NCBI RefSeq assembly: GCF_029784135.1
Contig: NC_073745.1
Span: 283,692,493 to 283,756,492, forward strand
Length of the DNA stretch: 64,000 nt
Direction of reading: 5' to 3'
Origin: Toxorhynchites rutilus septentrionalis
Lineage: Eukaryota; Arthropoda; Insecta; Diptera; Culicidae
The notes under the pieces were generated by a model. The model did no database searches. It worked only from the letters and a program-made list of their open reading frames with translations, and was not told the origin of the DNA. Within the stretch, counting starts at the first letter, position 1; every line of letters begins with the position of its first letter. Shown one piece after another: positions 9,604 to 20,856 of this stretch. The position numbers and the translations under genes are program-made.

Positions 9604-11208
9604 GGTCGGTGTTAAGTCAGAGGGGACCAAGTCGCAAAATTGAAAACTTCGAGTTATTGATTACATTTGGTTAAGCATTATGTAAGCTACATACCATATT
9701 TATCAGATTTGGAAAATCACGCATACAGCATACATTTTTTGCAAAGTTCTCGATCAAAGATATTTTGTTATTGTATTTTTAGAATCTTAGAACGATTACC
9801 TATCGCTTGGTTCCGGTTGAGCAATTGAATTGAAGGGCTATGCATAAAGTGTTGGTTTATTATAATAAAAATAAATATAACACCACTTTGAAAATAAATA
9901 TTTAGTCACTTTATTTCCAGTCTAAAATCGAAACAGCTGTAATTAGTAGTGTGTTGCTTCGCCTTTCTTCACAATAACCTCTTGCAGCCTCCTTGGCATA
10001 GACTGAATGAGGGATTTTACCGTGTTCGGAGTAGTTTTAGCCCACTCGTTGATGATAGTTTTTTTCAGCTGTCCAGCAGTTTCAAATTTTTTGCCCTGTG
10101 CAAATACATTTGCTGACAAAATTCCCCAAGCATTCTCAATGGGATTTAAGTCCGGACTACACGGTGGCCAATCAATAACAAGAATGTTATGGGCCGTTAG
10201 AAAATTTTTGGTGTTACTTGCTGCAAGACATGAAGCGTTATCTTGCTGAAAAATAGCATTTTCGTCCATAACGTCTTCCATAAAAGGAATCAAAACCTCC
10301 TCCAGCAGTTCGCAGTACTTCTCGGAATTCATTCTTGTTGACATGAAGCAGATTGGAGTTTTCCCAGAGTCACTGATGCCTGCCTAAACCATTACGGTTC
10401 CTCCTCCGAAGTTGCGAGATTCTCTTGTTGGTTCTTTCTTCCGTTTATCTTGCCAACAGTCAGCAGAACCGTCAGGACCGTCCAAATTAACCTTTTTCTC
10501 ATCGCTGAAAACTACTCTACTCTAGAAAACTACTCTTCATCCCAAAATTGGAATTTCTCGGCGAAATTCAGTCGTGCCTTCTTATGCCGAGGAAGTAGTC
10601 GCGGTACAGGTACGGATTTCCTGTACGAAAGGTTCGCGTCGGAGCTTAGAACTTGATGGATACGACGACTGGTTACTGGAATATTCATTCCAGCTTTTAT
10701 TTTTGCTGATGAAAGTTTAGACTCAACAACGAGGCGCTTGATATGTCGTTTGTCCCTATCTGTTAAGGATGAGTGAAAAATGCTGGTCTTCAGTGTGAAT
10801 GATCAAAAAAAGGTACTATTTCAGAGTTCAGTTTAGACAGTAACGATGGCAATGAATTCGAATTTGACGATTCTATTGAAGAATACTGTGAAGATGACTG
10901 AAAATGGGAAGTGCTTTGACATGTAAGTCAGGAAATCATATTCATGCTCGTAGTAGATGGCAGATACTATTTTGCTGAACGCAGCCAAATGTTCATGCAA
11001 TTCCAACCTAACACTCCTAATTTTTATAACAGAATGACACATTTTAACTCACAACTGTTAATTGATTGAGAAATATTTCGAAATTATTCAGTCATAGTGA
11101 ACTAAATCTTAAAAAATGCTTCATTTGGTTCAGTCAGAGCGGACCATGTACGTATTGACAGCCAAATAACTGCCTTCTTTGGCACGATACTTGATGTTTT
11201 TTACAATT
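9604..11208 (+). mobile_element. deleted copy of the GGTCGGTG-ended DUF7869-type transposon
   Basis: The left end GGTCGGTGTTAAGTCAGA at 9604 is identical to that of the large element at 25021. The segment 10770-10960 matches 25640-25790 (GTGAAAAATGCTGGTCTTC, then an exon reading EFEFDDSIEEY), and 11080-11200 matches 29330-29460. The right inverted end is lost where Helitron B begins, near 11209. Most coding sequence is deleted, and a Tc1 relic occupies the middle. Confidence 0.75.
9943..10772 (-). pseudogene. Tc1-type transposase (DD34E), N-terminally truncated
   Basis: Minus-strand pieces in order: SLTDRDKRHIKRLVVESKLS (end of the DNA-binding region), SSAKIKAGMNIPVTSRRIHQ, KKARLNFAEKFQFW, a frameshifted insertion, FSDEKKVNLDGPDGSADCW (first catalytic D), GGGTVMV-stop-AGISDSGK, then an open frame from 10344 with IFQQDNASCL and SPDLNPIENAWG. 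The spacing from the D of QQDN to the E of PIEN is 34 residues, the Tc1 signature. The N-terminal ~70 residues are absent. One TGG codon has become TAG, and an insertion near 10500-10525 shifts the frame. It lies inside the deleted DUF7869-type element. Confidence 0.88.
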
Positions 11209-12230
11209 ATCTGCCATACAAATGACAAACAAATTTCTACATTACTCGAGAATTAATCAAGCTAATGAAACCAAATTTGGCATATGGAGGTTTTAGGGTG
11301 CAATAAATATTTTTACGGTGGTTAGATACTATTCCCTCTTCTATAAGGGGGGGTGGGGGGTTGCTACCATACAAATGAAACACAAATTTCTGAATTACTC
11401 GAGAATTAATCAAGCAAACGAAACCAAATTTGGCATGTGGAGATTTTAGGATGCAACAAATATTTCTATGGTGGTTAGATACTCCTTCCGCTCTCTGAAG
11501 GGGAGCTCCCATACAAATGAAACACAAACTTCTGCATAACTCGAGAACTAATCTAGCACAATTTGGGATGTGAGGGTTTTCGGGTATGAGAAATGTTCCT
11601 ATAATGGTATGACACCCCTCCCTCCTCTGGAATGGAGAGGGGGTCCCGTAAAAATATTACACATATTTCAACCAAACATGACAATTGAAAAATTTCAGAA
11701 AACTCTGAAGGAAAAAGGAAAAATTCGGAAAATTAAATTCTCATATGTTCTACAATTACATAGTGACAAGTGCTGTTAGTCCATTTGATGTCTGGAAGTG
11801 GATTTTAATGTGATGAAACGCACTCCTATATCTTCTTCTATCTATACCAAAAAAAGGATCGCCGGATGTGTTGATAAGAGCAGAATTCGAGGAAGAAATT
11901 ATCCGATTCATGGCTGTCTTTATTCTATCATATTTTCTGTATAAAACATCTATTCCATGTAAAGGTGAAACATGTTATTTGTAAGTGGTTGAAAAATCTT
12001 GAATAAGAATTGTGTCTGGAAATAATCTGATATTATAATGATGAGTTTTGTTAGAAATACTAGGAATTTTGTAGTAAAAGGTAAATTCAACGGGGTCGAA
12101 TAGAAGATCAATCAATGAACAGTTCTGCAATTGGACCCATGAACTTGCTCATAGTAAGAAAACGTGAATGTTTGAAGGTATTGATAACAAAAAAAAATTT
12201 GGGCGGGACGAAGTTTGCCGGGTCAGCCAG
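11209..12230 (+). mobile_element. Helitron B, 5' truncated
   Basis: Contains three tandem units of about 130 bp, each with CCATACAAATGAAACACAAA, a TCGAGAATTAATCAAGC block and a C-rich CCCTCTCT/AGGGG stretch. The family tail follows (GATCAATCAATGAACAGTTC) and the 3' terminus GACGAAGTTTGCCGGGTCAG at 12230, where CTAG has become CCAG. The 5' end is missing because the copy abuts the truncated transposon at 11208. No coding sequence. Confidence 0.72.
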
Positions 12231-12563
12231 TGACTTATATAATTATTAATTCGTGATATATATAGACACGATTCACTTGAAGTACAACTGCCGGAAAAAG
12301 GGACGAGTTGTGCACTCGTTGTGTTTTATTCACGCATTTCGCTAGCTCAGATTTTAGGTCGTTCGCCTGCTGGTAGGTACACCCGAGTGACATGATGTAC
12401 CAAACGAATTCAAAACGATGAATGAATTTTACATTCCGTCAATGTTCAATTGTTTCTTTCCGGTTGCCTATTTTCCAAAACATCGAACATTTTAAAACTC
12501 TTGTGAAATACAAATATGCTACAAAAAAAATGAGTGGGTTATATCTATGATATAACCGCAAGG
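12231..12563. other. unique-looking spacer
   Basis: No gene recognised. The last ~40 bp before 12564 (GGTTATATCTATGATATAAC) also flank the other type I copies, so they may belong to that element. Confidence 0.4.
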
Positions 12564-12816
12564 TTGACGTGGAACTACCTTAGCTTAGCAATCATTCGTT
12601 TGTATTGATTAAATTCTTGATTGAATGAAACAGTTTCCAAATTCAATTGAGTTCAATATATTTGCTCTTTGAGTGAAAACAATGAACAAATGCCGTGTAA
12701 AGTCAATTCATTTATTGTGATTGATTGTTCTTCGTTACAAGTAAATTTAATGACGGACCTTTTACGTTTGGTATGATGACTAGAACAAAATATATGTACG
12801 GAAGAATTATCAAACG

Positions 12817-12868
12817 TTTGATGAACCAGCCTAAGGCTGAAAATCTTTCCAATAAAGACAAAAAAAAA
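12817..12868 (+). mobile_element. tiny A-tailed retroposon (52 bp), family B
   Basis: Flanked by an 11-bp direct repeat ATTATCAAACG (12806-12816 and 12869-12879). The insert forms a double hairpin: outer GAT...ATC, then GAACC, inner AGCC-TAA-GGCT, then GAAA, followed by an AATAAAGAC-A(n) tail. The related copies without this insert read straight through here (ATCGTTTGATAATTCTTCCG near 19420). Confidence 0.82.
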
Positions 12869-13370
12869 ATTATCAAACGATTATTTTATTTTACATTTCC
12901 CTCTGAAGTTTACATCCCAAAAGTGTACAAACTTCCCGAATCTCGAATTTGCTTGAAACTGGGAAGTTCATTCGCTTCTAGTATCTGCACGATTTTCCCA
13001 GGTTCCTAAGTTTAGAAGATCATGTTAGGACAGACATATTCCACTCTGCACAAAGGCAAGCGAGGACAACTCGCAGTTTGCATTTATTTGCAGAGCCGAT
13101 TTCCCCAGAAACCTCGGTTTTGAAGTCTGTGTTAGGGAAACACATTTCAATCGGAACAAAAATACCCCCGATTTGCATGAATTCGCAATGCCGATTTCCC
13201 CACGCTCCATGGATTTGAAGTCTGTGTTAGGGAAACACATTCCAGTCGGAACAAAAATACCCCCGACTTGCATGAATTTGAAATACCGATTTCTCCAGGC
13301 ACCTTGGTTTATAAATCTCTATTAGGGAACACATTTCGGTGGGAATAAAAGCTCCCCCTACTTTCGTGTG

Positions 13371-13432
13371 TTCTTCTTCTTCTTTTTGGCTTTAAGAGGG
13401 TTTAAACTTTTCAGTTCATTCGCCTCTAGGCT
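13371..13432 (-). mobile_element. tiny retroposon (62 bp), family C
   Basis: Flanked by the 10-bp direct repeat CTTTCGTGTG (13361-13370 and 13433-13442). On the minus strand it reads AGAGGCGAATGAACTGAAAA, then GTTTAAACCCTCTTAAAGCC, with an AAAAAGAAGAAG tail. The outer stem AGAGG/CCTCT encloses the inner stem AACT/AGTT with the same GAATG and TAAA spacers as the other families. Confidence 0.82.
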
Positions 13433-13868
13433 CTTTCGTGTGTTTGCAATGCCGATTTCGCTGCTTGGTTTTAAAGTCTGTGTTAGGGAACATTTTTCGA
13501 TGAGAACAAAAGTCCCCCTACTTTCATGTATTTGCAATGCCGATTTCCCCAAGGCTGCTTGGTTTTGATGGCTGTGTTAGGGAAACCGTAAATCGGGCCA
13601 ATCAAAACGATGCAGTTAGGGCGTTTAGATAACGTCTAATATTTTACAGCTATTCAATTGTTTATCTAATGAAAAACAACATTTTGTTAGTTGCGATAGA
13701 TGCGTAGAAATATTCCCTATCAATTGATGCAAACATCTCTCCTATCCAGTACGAAATGTTCGAGCTATAAGCATTCGAAATCTTTCATTTTTTCCTGCAT
13801 GTTCTGTGTTTAGGTTTTCATTTTACCCTCCATATATTCCGGTTAGACGTAGTCCCACGTCAAAACAA

Positions 13869-14045
13869 TGGCGTAGAAGGCTGGAAGGATGTCATTCAGT
13901 CTAATATAATTATCATACCGATTCTCATCATCAGTGAGATCGTTCGCCGTTGAATATTCACACGAGAAATCTCATTAAAATCGTCGTTCCACGTTTCGAT
14001 GATTTCCTCCAGCTCCTCCACACACGAAATTGTACGAACCGCCAT
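13869..14045 (-). pseudogene. broken coding fragment, family not recognised
   Basis: From the ATG at 14045 the minus strand reads MAVRTISCVEELEEIIETWN and DDFNEISRVN, then about nine codons later must shift frame to continue as NDLTDDENRYDNYIRLND and ILPAFYAI. There it is cut by the type I element. The acidic, helix-prone composition and the two coherent halves suggest a decayed gene, possibly the gag-like region of a retroelement. I do not recognise the family. It could be chance. Confidence 0.3.
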
Positions 14046-16631
14046 CACATAATATTATTACGGATGTTACTTTTCGACAATATTTTCTAAATTAATCGAT
14101 ACTGATGTTTGTAACATTGTTTCCAAAAACATGAAACATTACTAAAGTTACTGTTTGATTTATCAAACGGTTGACCGTTAATGGGTCCAGCGTTGTTATT
14201 TCTATTTGTTTCTCTCATTCTGTTTTTTTTTTCTGAATTCGTAGTTTCTATAAAACAGAACTCCAAAAACATCATCACTCTCTGACGATATCACCCTACC
14301 ATTCCGCTACAGATCTTATGTATGGGAGCGCATATTCTGGGAAAATGAAAAACAATTTCTACTTGGTTCTTGATTCAGCAGGTTCTCATAAAGAACCAAA
14401 CCATTATTGAAACTTTATGATCAGAGATATGCATACAACCGCTTGCTAAATACATACATAACTTCCTAAGTTACATTAGTTACATTACATTAGCCCCCAC
14501 CCAGCCCCTAGGTTCATTGCACCAGCTTCAAGCTTCCAACCCGAGCAACAAAATAATTTGTTCTCCAATCCGTTGCTTCCGCCACAAGGCGGTCAATAGT
14601 CGTTTAGTGTAAAAGTAGTTGAACGCAAAATGGAATTCATGTTGATTTCATTTTTATGGAATAGATTAAATTTGCTCCTCATTTGACCGAGCTGAAGATT
14701 GTGTGTGGATGCATAGAGCGGACAGCACTAGCGCTATCCGTGTACACATTCGCAGTCCCACTCCGAGGGTCAACAGAAGATGACTCTCCTGCCACCAATA
14801 ATAATGGCCACTCCTTAAATAACGCTCTGGTTCAACCTATCTAGCCACCGCCCCCGCCACCGTCAGCTCCCAAATAGCTCGACTCGAGCGGGGATTGCGG
14901 CACCAGCGCTAGATAATCGCTTTATCGTACCATTTCCTGACTCTTCCGAAAGCTCCCGGGGTCGGTCCGGAAATGGATGGAATATTAGATTTTTGTTTTC
15001 GGTGGTTCCCTGCTTGCGGATACGTTCACTCTGTAAAAGCCAGCGTTCGTTTTGTCTGCGGCAACACACTACTCGCGCCAACATGAGAGCTTCCGGTCCC
15101 AGATTGGTGGTTTGAAAAGCATTGCTGGGAATTCTTCCATTGCAGTTTGAAAATGTTTCCCGACCCGTAATTACAGAGATGGTACGGATTAGTCGCAACA
15201 TGGTGGAAGTTACAATGGCACCAAAGATATACGTTTTAATACAAATTGTGGAACGGCAATTGTAGCAAGCAAAAATCTGTTGGGTGCTTATTTGTATTAC
15301 AGAAATTTTGTGGATTGTGGTGCTGGACCAGACGCAGAGTTTTGTGTCAGAACTGATACGTGACACAATTTTTTTAGGGTTATTCTGTCATTAATTTGGT
15401 GACACGTTCTGAGGAATTCGATGCATTAACGACAGTTTTTTCTCCTATGGTATTCTTCTGGAGTTATTCGATGTTATTAAGATTGAATAAAGTGACTAAG
15501 AGAAAGATGGACCAGATGTGGGACTGCCGAAAAAAAAAACAAAAAAATATCTAACCAGATCTCTTTTAACTGGTACAATTAGGAACTAGGTAATATTCTA
15601 GCATAATTTTCCATATTTTCATATTTTGATATATATATATTTTTCATATATTTTTCATATATTTTATTAAATTAGTTGAGTTACTCATAAAAGTTTATCA
15701 TCAACTTCACAAATGAGACATGATTTTATTACATAACAGTCATTACTCAATTGCTATTATAAGGAATATGGTGACAAAGTTAAAATTAATGATTTGGAAT
15801 TTTTCTGTGTGTTTGGTGGGATTGGCAGGAAATAATCTACTATGAGCGGTGTTGTTTCAGCAACGAATCGAAACGCTTTCCGTAATTTTAACATTTATTC
15901 GATGATAATGTATTAAAATTTCCCTACAAAATATTCACATTAATTCACAGTTATCGTAATAAATTAATTCTTACGTTTGTAGGTTCTCGATAATTCCTGA
16001 TATTTCGTTATACGTTTCGATATCTTTTTCCATCCTCGATAAGCCTGAATTGAAAATATTTTTGAATAAAAATATTTTAGTACTGTACACTGAAATACCT
16101 TAATATTTCTTCTGTTTGAACACAATTTTCGTATTTCTATTTCAATATATTCTGTCTTCTATCTACGACACTTCTGTTCTATCTGTGACTTTTCTTTGGC
16201 GCCTTTATTTGAATTTGCGCTATTCAATTTGCTTTATCTGATTTCCTTTATCTTACAATAGCCTTCCTAATTCTTGTGCTACGTCACTGTGCGTTACGGT
16301 TGGTACATAGGGTTTTGATATAGGTGCGTTGTCACAGCGAAGTTGTGCGCAACAAGCGGGTTCCTTACGGCCAAACTCTTATTTCGTACATGAGGGTAAG
16401 ACAGACAGGTTCATAATAACTTCAATCGTATCTTTGGAAGCTTATGTTTTCCAAGATTCGAATGCAGTTTGTTGCAATTCATTATTCTGTGTTCAAAATA
16501 GTCAAAATAAATGTTTCACACAAAAATATTTGTTTTAACACAGTTGAGAAGAACTGTTATTGGTAAAAAGGACAGCTAATGTATGACGCGAAGAGCGATA
16601 CCAGGTTTGTTTGCAAAATATTCAATAAACT
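14046..16631. other. unique non-coding island
   Basis: No coding region, RNA gene or repeat end is supported. The part at 14480-15380 is more GC-rich than its surroundings and free of recognised repeats, as expected of an intron or intergenic spacer of a host gene. The minus-strand open frame at 14863-15366 has no recognisable domain and I treat it as chance. Confidence 0.5.
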
Positions 16632-17602
16632 AGCTGTACCCTGTTGAATTGAATTTTTCATTTTGACATGGGACTACGTCTAACCGGAGTATATCGGGGG
16701 TAAAATGAAAACCTAAACACAGAACATGCAGGAAAAATGAAAGATTCCAAATGCTTATAACTCGTACATTTCTTACTGGATCGGAAAGATGTTTGCATCA
16801 ATTGATAGGGAATATTTCTGCGCTTCTATCGCAATTAATAAAATTTTATTTTTCATTAGAGAAACAATTGAATAACTGTGAAATGTTAAGCGTTATCAAA
16901 ACACCCTACCTGCCTTGTTTTGATTGGCCCGATTTACGGTTTCCCCAACACAGCCATCAAAACCAAGCAAACTTGGGGAAATCTGCATTGCAAGTACATG
17001 AAAGTTGGGGATATTTTCGTTCCGACTGAAATGTGTTTCCCTAACACAGACTTCAAATCCATGGAGCGTGGGGAAATTGGCATTGCAAAAACATGTAAGT
17101 AGTGATCCCCGGTTTTTTAAATTAATCAGCTAATCGAATACTTTTCAGCAGTTTATTATTCGATACGATTAATCGCCCCAAATAATCGATTAATTGATTA
17201 ATCGTTACACTGAGAGAAATAATTAGTTATTTAATTAGTTATAATAATAAATTTACTTGTAATGAAGAACACAATCTATCACATTGCATGAATTGACCTT
17301 ACATGGCATCATACAAACTTTTTACTTACAAAGCAAACATATTAGATTCAATTGAACTCGGAAATTGTTTCATTCAATCAAAAATTTAATCAATACAAAC
17401 ATATGATTGCTAAGCTAAGGTAGTCCCACGTCAACCTTGCGGTTATATCTAAGATATAATCCACCAATTTTTTTTTATGTTGTAACAATAATCCTAGATG
17501 TGTTTGGTTGTTTTGTATATAGTATCATAGTTTGAGCTCAATCGGTTCCGTACTTTTCGAGTGTTTAACGCGCACACACAGAAATTTTTTATGTATATAG
17601 AT
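16632..17602 (-). mobile_element. probable short Helitron (C) enclosing a type I copy
   Basis: On the minus strand a Helitron-like start TCTATATACATAAAAAATTT near 17602 is followed by AGTACGGAACCGATTGAGCT. The other boundary at 16632 reads AACAGGGTACAGCTAG followed by T. Between them lies a whole type I element. Either the Helitron contains a type I insertion or both ends belong to one composite unit. Confidence 0.45.
16663..17434 (+). mobile_element. type I non-autonomous element
   Basis: Ends TTGACATGGGACTACGTCTA (16663) and GTAGTCCCACGTCAA (17434) are inverted repeats. The interior has the family block AAGATGTTTGCATCAATTGA and about two ~95-bp tandem units ending near 17100. There the unit run is replaced by a short A/T-rich segment (CAGCTAATCGAATAC...). 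No coding sequence. Confidence 0.7.
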
Positions 17603-18542
17603 ATAGATGAGGGAAATCGATAAATTTTAAATCACTTCGAAACACAATTTCAGCTCATGATTTTTTCAAACACGTGGAAAAAAAGATGTTTCCTTCACAT
17701 AGAACACATATTCATTACTGAATAGTCGATTTTCATTAGAAGCTTAATTTCAGAAACGCACTCTGGTCATATATAAAATCATTTTTCTTCCAATGTTCCA
17801 ATTTTTTATGCCGTAACAACACTCCTTGAAGTGGATTGTATATTGTGTACAACTTTGCACTCAATTGGTTCCGCACTTTTCGAGTTTTTGACACACACGA
17901 ACAGAACATTTTTATATATATGGAGATTGTCTTTTTTGCGTGTACAAATTTTAAACAATTTCTGGGGAAAACGTGGGTGTTTAAAATTCCTTTAACCGAA
18001 ATATCAATTGTAGGACGTAAGAAGTTTGCCAGATTTTTTGTTTTATTAAATCGTTTATTTTTACAGGCTCAGTCACATAAGTTTAAAGGAGCCAAACTCT
18101 GAATTATATTTTAACTAGAATATATTAACATGTTTCCTCAATTCTATGGTTAATAAAATAGGAAACCGATTACTCGCGGTCGACTCGAGTTTAGAAGGGT
18201 GACACGTTTGCCAGATCAGCTTGTAATTAAATGATACTATATCTATTAGGATTCAGACAGGAATGTTCTCGTGTATTTATTACGAGACGTAATCAGTATC
18301 GATGGTGAAAAACTGTGGAATGTACACCTCTTTCGAACAATTAAACGTATTTTTGGTAAAACATTGTGGAAAATAAAGAAACGTTGTTGAACCGAATTTA
18401 GTTAAAATTTCATATGATCTTATACAAAACATCAATTGAAAACATCATTGGATTGAGCAAACATTTTTGCTAAATGTGACGACCAAAAATTTTACGAGCT
18501 CCGCTTTGGTAACGTTTGTAGTTTTATAAACCAACTTTAATT
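17603..18542. repeat. degenerate Helitron-like fragments
   Basis: Contains a second copy of the Helitron C start (GGTTCCGCACTTTTCGAGTT to TTTTTATATATATGGAGA, about 17868-17925) and, near 18195-18215, a decayed tail GTTTGCCAGATCAGCTTG. 18241-18542 shows no recognised feature. Confidence 0.4.
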
Positions 18543-20202
18543 TTGACGTGGGACTACGTCTAACCGGAGTATATGGGGGGTAAAATGAAAACCTAAACGC
18601 AGAACATGCAGGAAAAAATGAAAGATTCCAAATGCTTATAACTCGGACATTTCTTACTGTATCGGAAAGATGTTTGCATCAATTGTTAGGGAATATTTCT
18701 ACGCATCTATCGCAATTAATAAAATGTTGTTTTTCATTAGATAAACAATTGAATAACTGTAAAATGTTAAGCGTTATCTAATCGCCCTAACTACTTTGTT
18801 TGATTGGCCCGATTTACAGTTTCCCCAACACAGCCATCATAACCAAGCAGCCTTGGAGAAATCGGCATTGCAAATACATGAAAGTTGGGTGTATTTTTGT
18901 TCCGACTGAAATGTGTTTGCTAACACAGACTTCAAATCCATGCAGCGTGGGGAAATTGGCATTGCAAATTCATGCAAGTCGGGAGCATTTTTGTTTCGAC
19001 TGAAATGTGTTTCCCCAACACAGACTTCAGAACCAAGGTGTCTGGGGAAATCGGTTTTGCAAATAAATGCAAACTGCGAGTACTTTTGTACTCGCTTGCC
19101 TTTGTGCAGGCTAGAATATGTTTCCTGAACACGATATAAGTTGACGTTGTTGATTCATGCAAGCCGGGAGTACTTCTGCACCCGCATGTTTTTTTGCACT
19201 CCGAAATATGTTTTCCTAACACGGATTGCAAAAACGGGTACGAACACAACGCTTTAGCTCGGTTATTCAAGATTGCATTGAAGGATATGCCTTCATATCT
19301 TCTACTCACTGAATGTCTGGCGCTGAGTACCTGAAGTTCATCAAATCAAACAAATTCGCGGTTCGAGAAGTACGTACACTTGAGAGATGCAAACTTCAGA
19401 GGGAAATGTGAAATAAAATAATCGTTTGATAATTCTTCCGTTCACATATTTTGTTCTAGGCATCGTACCAAATTAAAAAGGACTGTCATTAAATTTACTT
19501 GTAACGATGAACATAATCTATCACAATGCATAAATTGACCTTACATGGCATTTATTCAATCTGTTTGCACCCATACCTCGCTATACGGCCGCTCTCTTTA
19601 ACGGCATTTCGCTACAGCGGCTCTCTTGTATTAGGGCACGTTTTCGATTTACGGCCTAAAATGTTTCGCTATAACAGCAAATTTTTTTTTCAATCTCGAT
19701 ATATATAGATAGGTTCATATTAGAGTGCCAACGAATATGGCCATCTAGAATTTTAAACGAAACTTTCTTAAAAACGTTGATTTTCTCGAAAAGCTACCCT
19801 GCGCAAAATATCAGTTCAATCGGACTTCATTTATTTGTGTCGCACAGCCGTCAAAGTTTGAGTATTTTTGTAAATCGAAAAAAAAAGGTTTTTTGAAAAT
19901 GTATTTTTGATTTAAATGAAATAGAAATGTAAAGTGCATTTAGAAGGATAAACCATGTTACAAACAAATTTGATACCGATCCGATTGAAATTGTATGAAC
20001 TTGTATTAGAATAATTGATTCCTTATAGGCTTTTCGCTTTGCGGCCGATTTTCGTGGAACGTATCTAAGCCGTAGAGCGAGATATGGGTGTACTCACAAA
20101 GAAAATATATTGAATTCGATTGAATTCGGAAATTGTTTCATTCAATCAAAAATGTAATCAATACAAACAAATGATTGCTAAGCTAAGCTAATCCCACGTC
20201 AA
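18543..20202 (+). mobile_element. type I non-autonomous element with pogo-like insertion
   Basis: Inverted ends TTGACGTGGGACTACGTCTA at 18543 and TAATCCCACGTCAA at 20202. The interior has the family head block, about three ~97-bp tandem units (CACAGACTTCAAATCCATGC and variants), and the decayed relic matching 8560-8745. A 523-bp element splits it at 19568-20090. Beyond the right end the shared shoulder CTTTGCAGTTATATC runs into the (AT)n tract. Confidence 0.7.
19568..20090. mobile_element. pogo/Tigger-like non-autonomous element
   Basis: Inverted ends CACCCATACCTCGCTATACG and its counterpart CGTAGAGCGAGATATGGGTG close the element, followed by TA at 20091. The left TA has decayed to TG. The type I copy at 17300-17340 gives the uninterrupted sequence (ACTTTTTACTTACAAAGCAA), which places the insertion at a TA. 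Internal AACGG/CGCTATAAC motifs fit pogo-related elements. No transposase. Confidence 0.75.
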
Positions 20203-20214
20203 CTTTGCAGTTAT

Positions 20215-20412
<198 letters not shown>

Positions 20413-20856
20413 TATAACACACCCATTTTTTATTATCTGATTTTTTATACACTTGACAAAAAAATTAGAGAACTGAGTGTGAAGTCGGAAATTTTTAATG
20501 ATTTTTAACATGATGCAACTTCGTGAAAAATCAACGCAAAATATACATCATTTTGAAGTTGCAAACTTTCCAGTTTGAATAAAAAATTACCCCATTATCT
20601 GTCATGATGAATTATTCAATAAACAACCATCGGTCCGCAAATCGAATGGCAATTCCAAATTACAATTATTTTTATTTCCATTTATATTTCCAATAAATTC
20701 TGCACAAGACTAATTTGTTACTTTGACGAAAAAAAATTTATTTGAATTTTTTGCATCAATTTCAAAAAAGTGTCAAAAACAAGGTTTTTATAGTGCATTA
20801 CAAAATCTGCTGTAATTCTGCAAATATTACAGTGAATTATAATGTTTTCAGGTAAA

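Larger units (their letters stand above)
12564..13868 (-). mobile_element. type I non-autonomous element with two tiny retroposon insertions
   Basis: Inverted ends TTGACGTGGAACTACC at 12564 and GACGTAGTCCCACGTCAA near 13868. Inside are about five tandem units of ~95 bp built around GTGTTAGGGAAACACATTTC and GCAATGCCGATTTCCCC, and a relic homologous to the Helitron-like stretch at 8560. Two short insertions (12817-12868 and 13371-13432) interrupt it, each with target duplications. No open reading frame. Confidence 0.7.

Noticed and set aside
14863..15366. 167-codon minus-strand frame
   Set aside because: No recognisable domain, no splice context, and composition like the flanks; probably chance in a GC-richer island.
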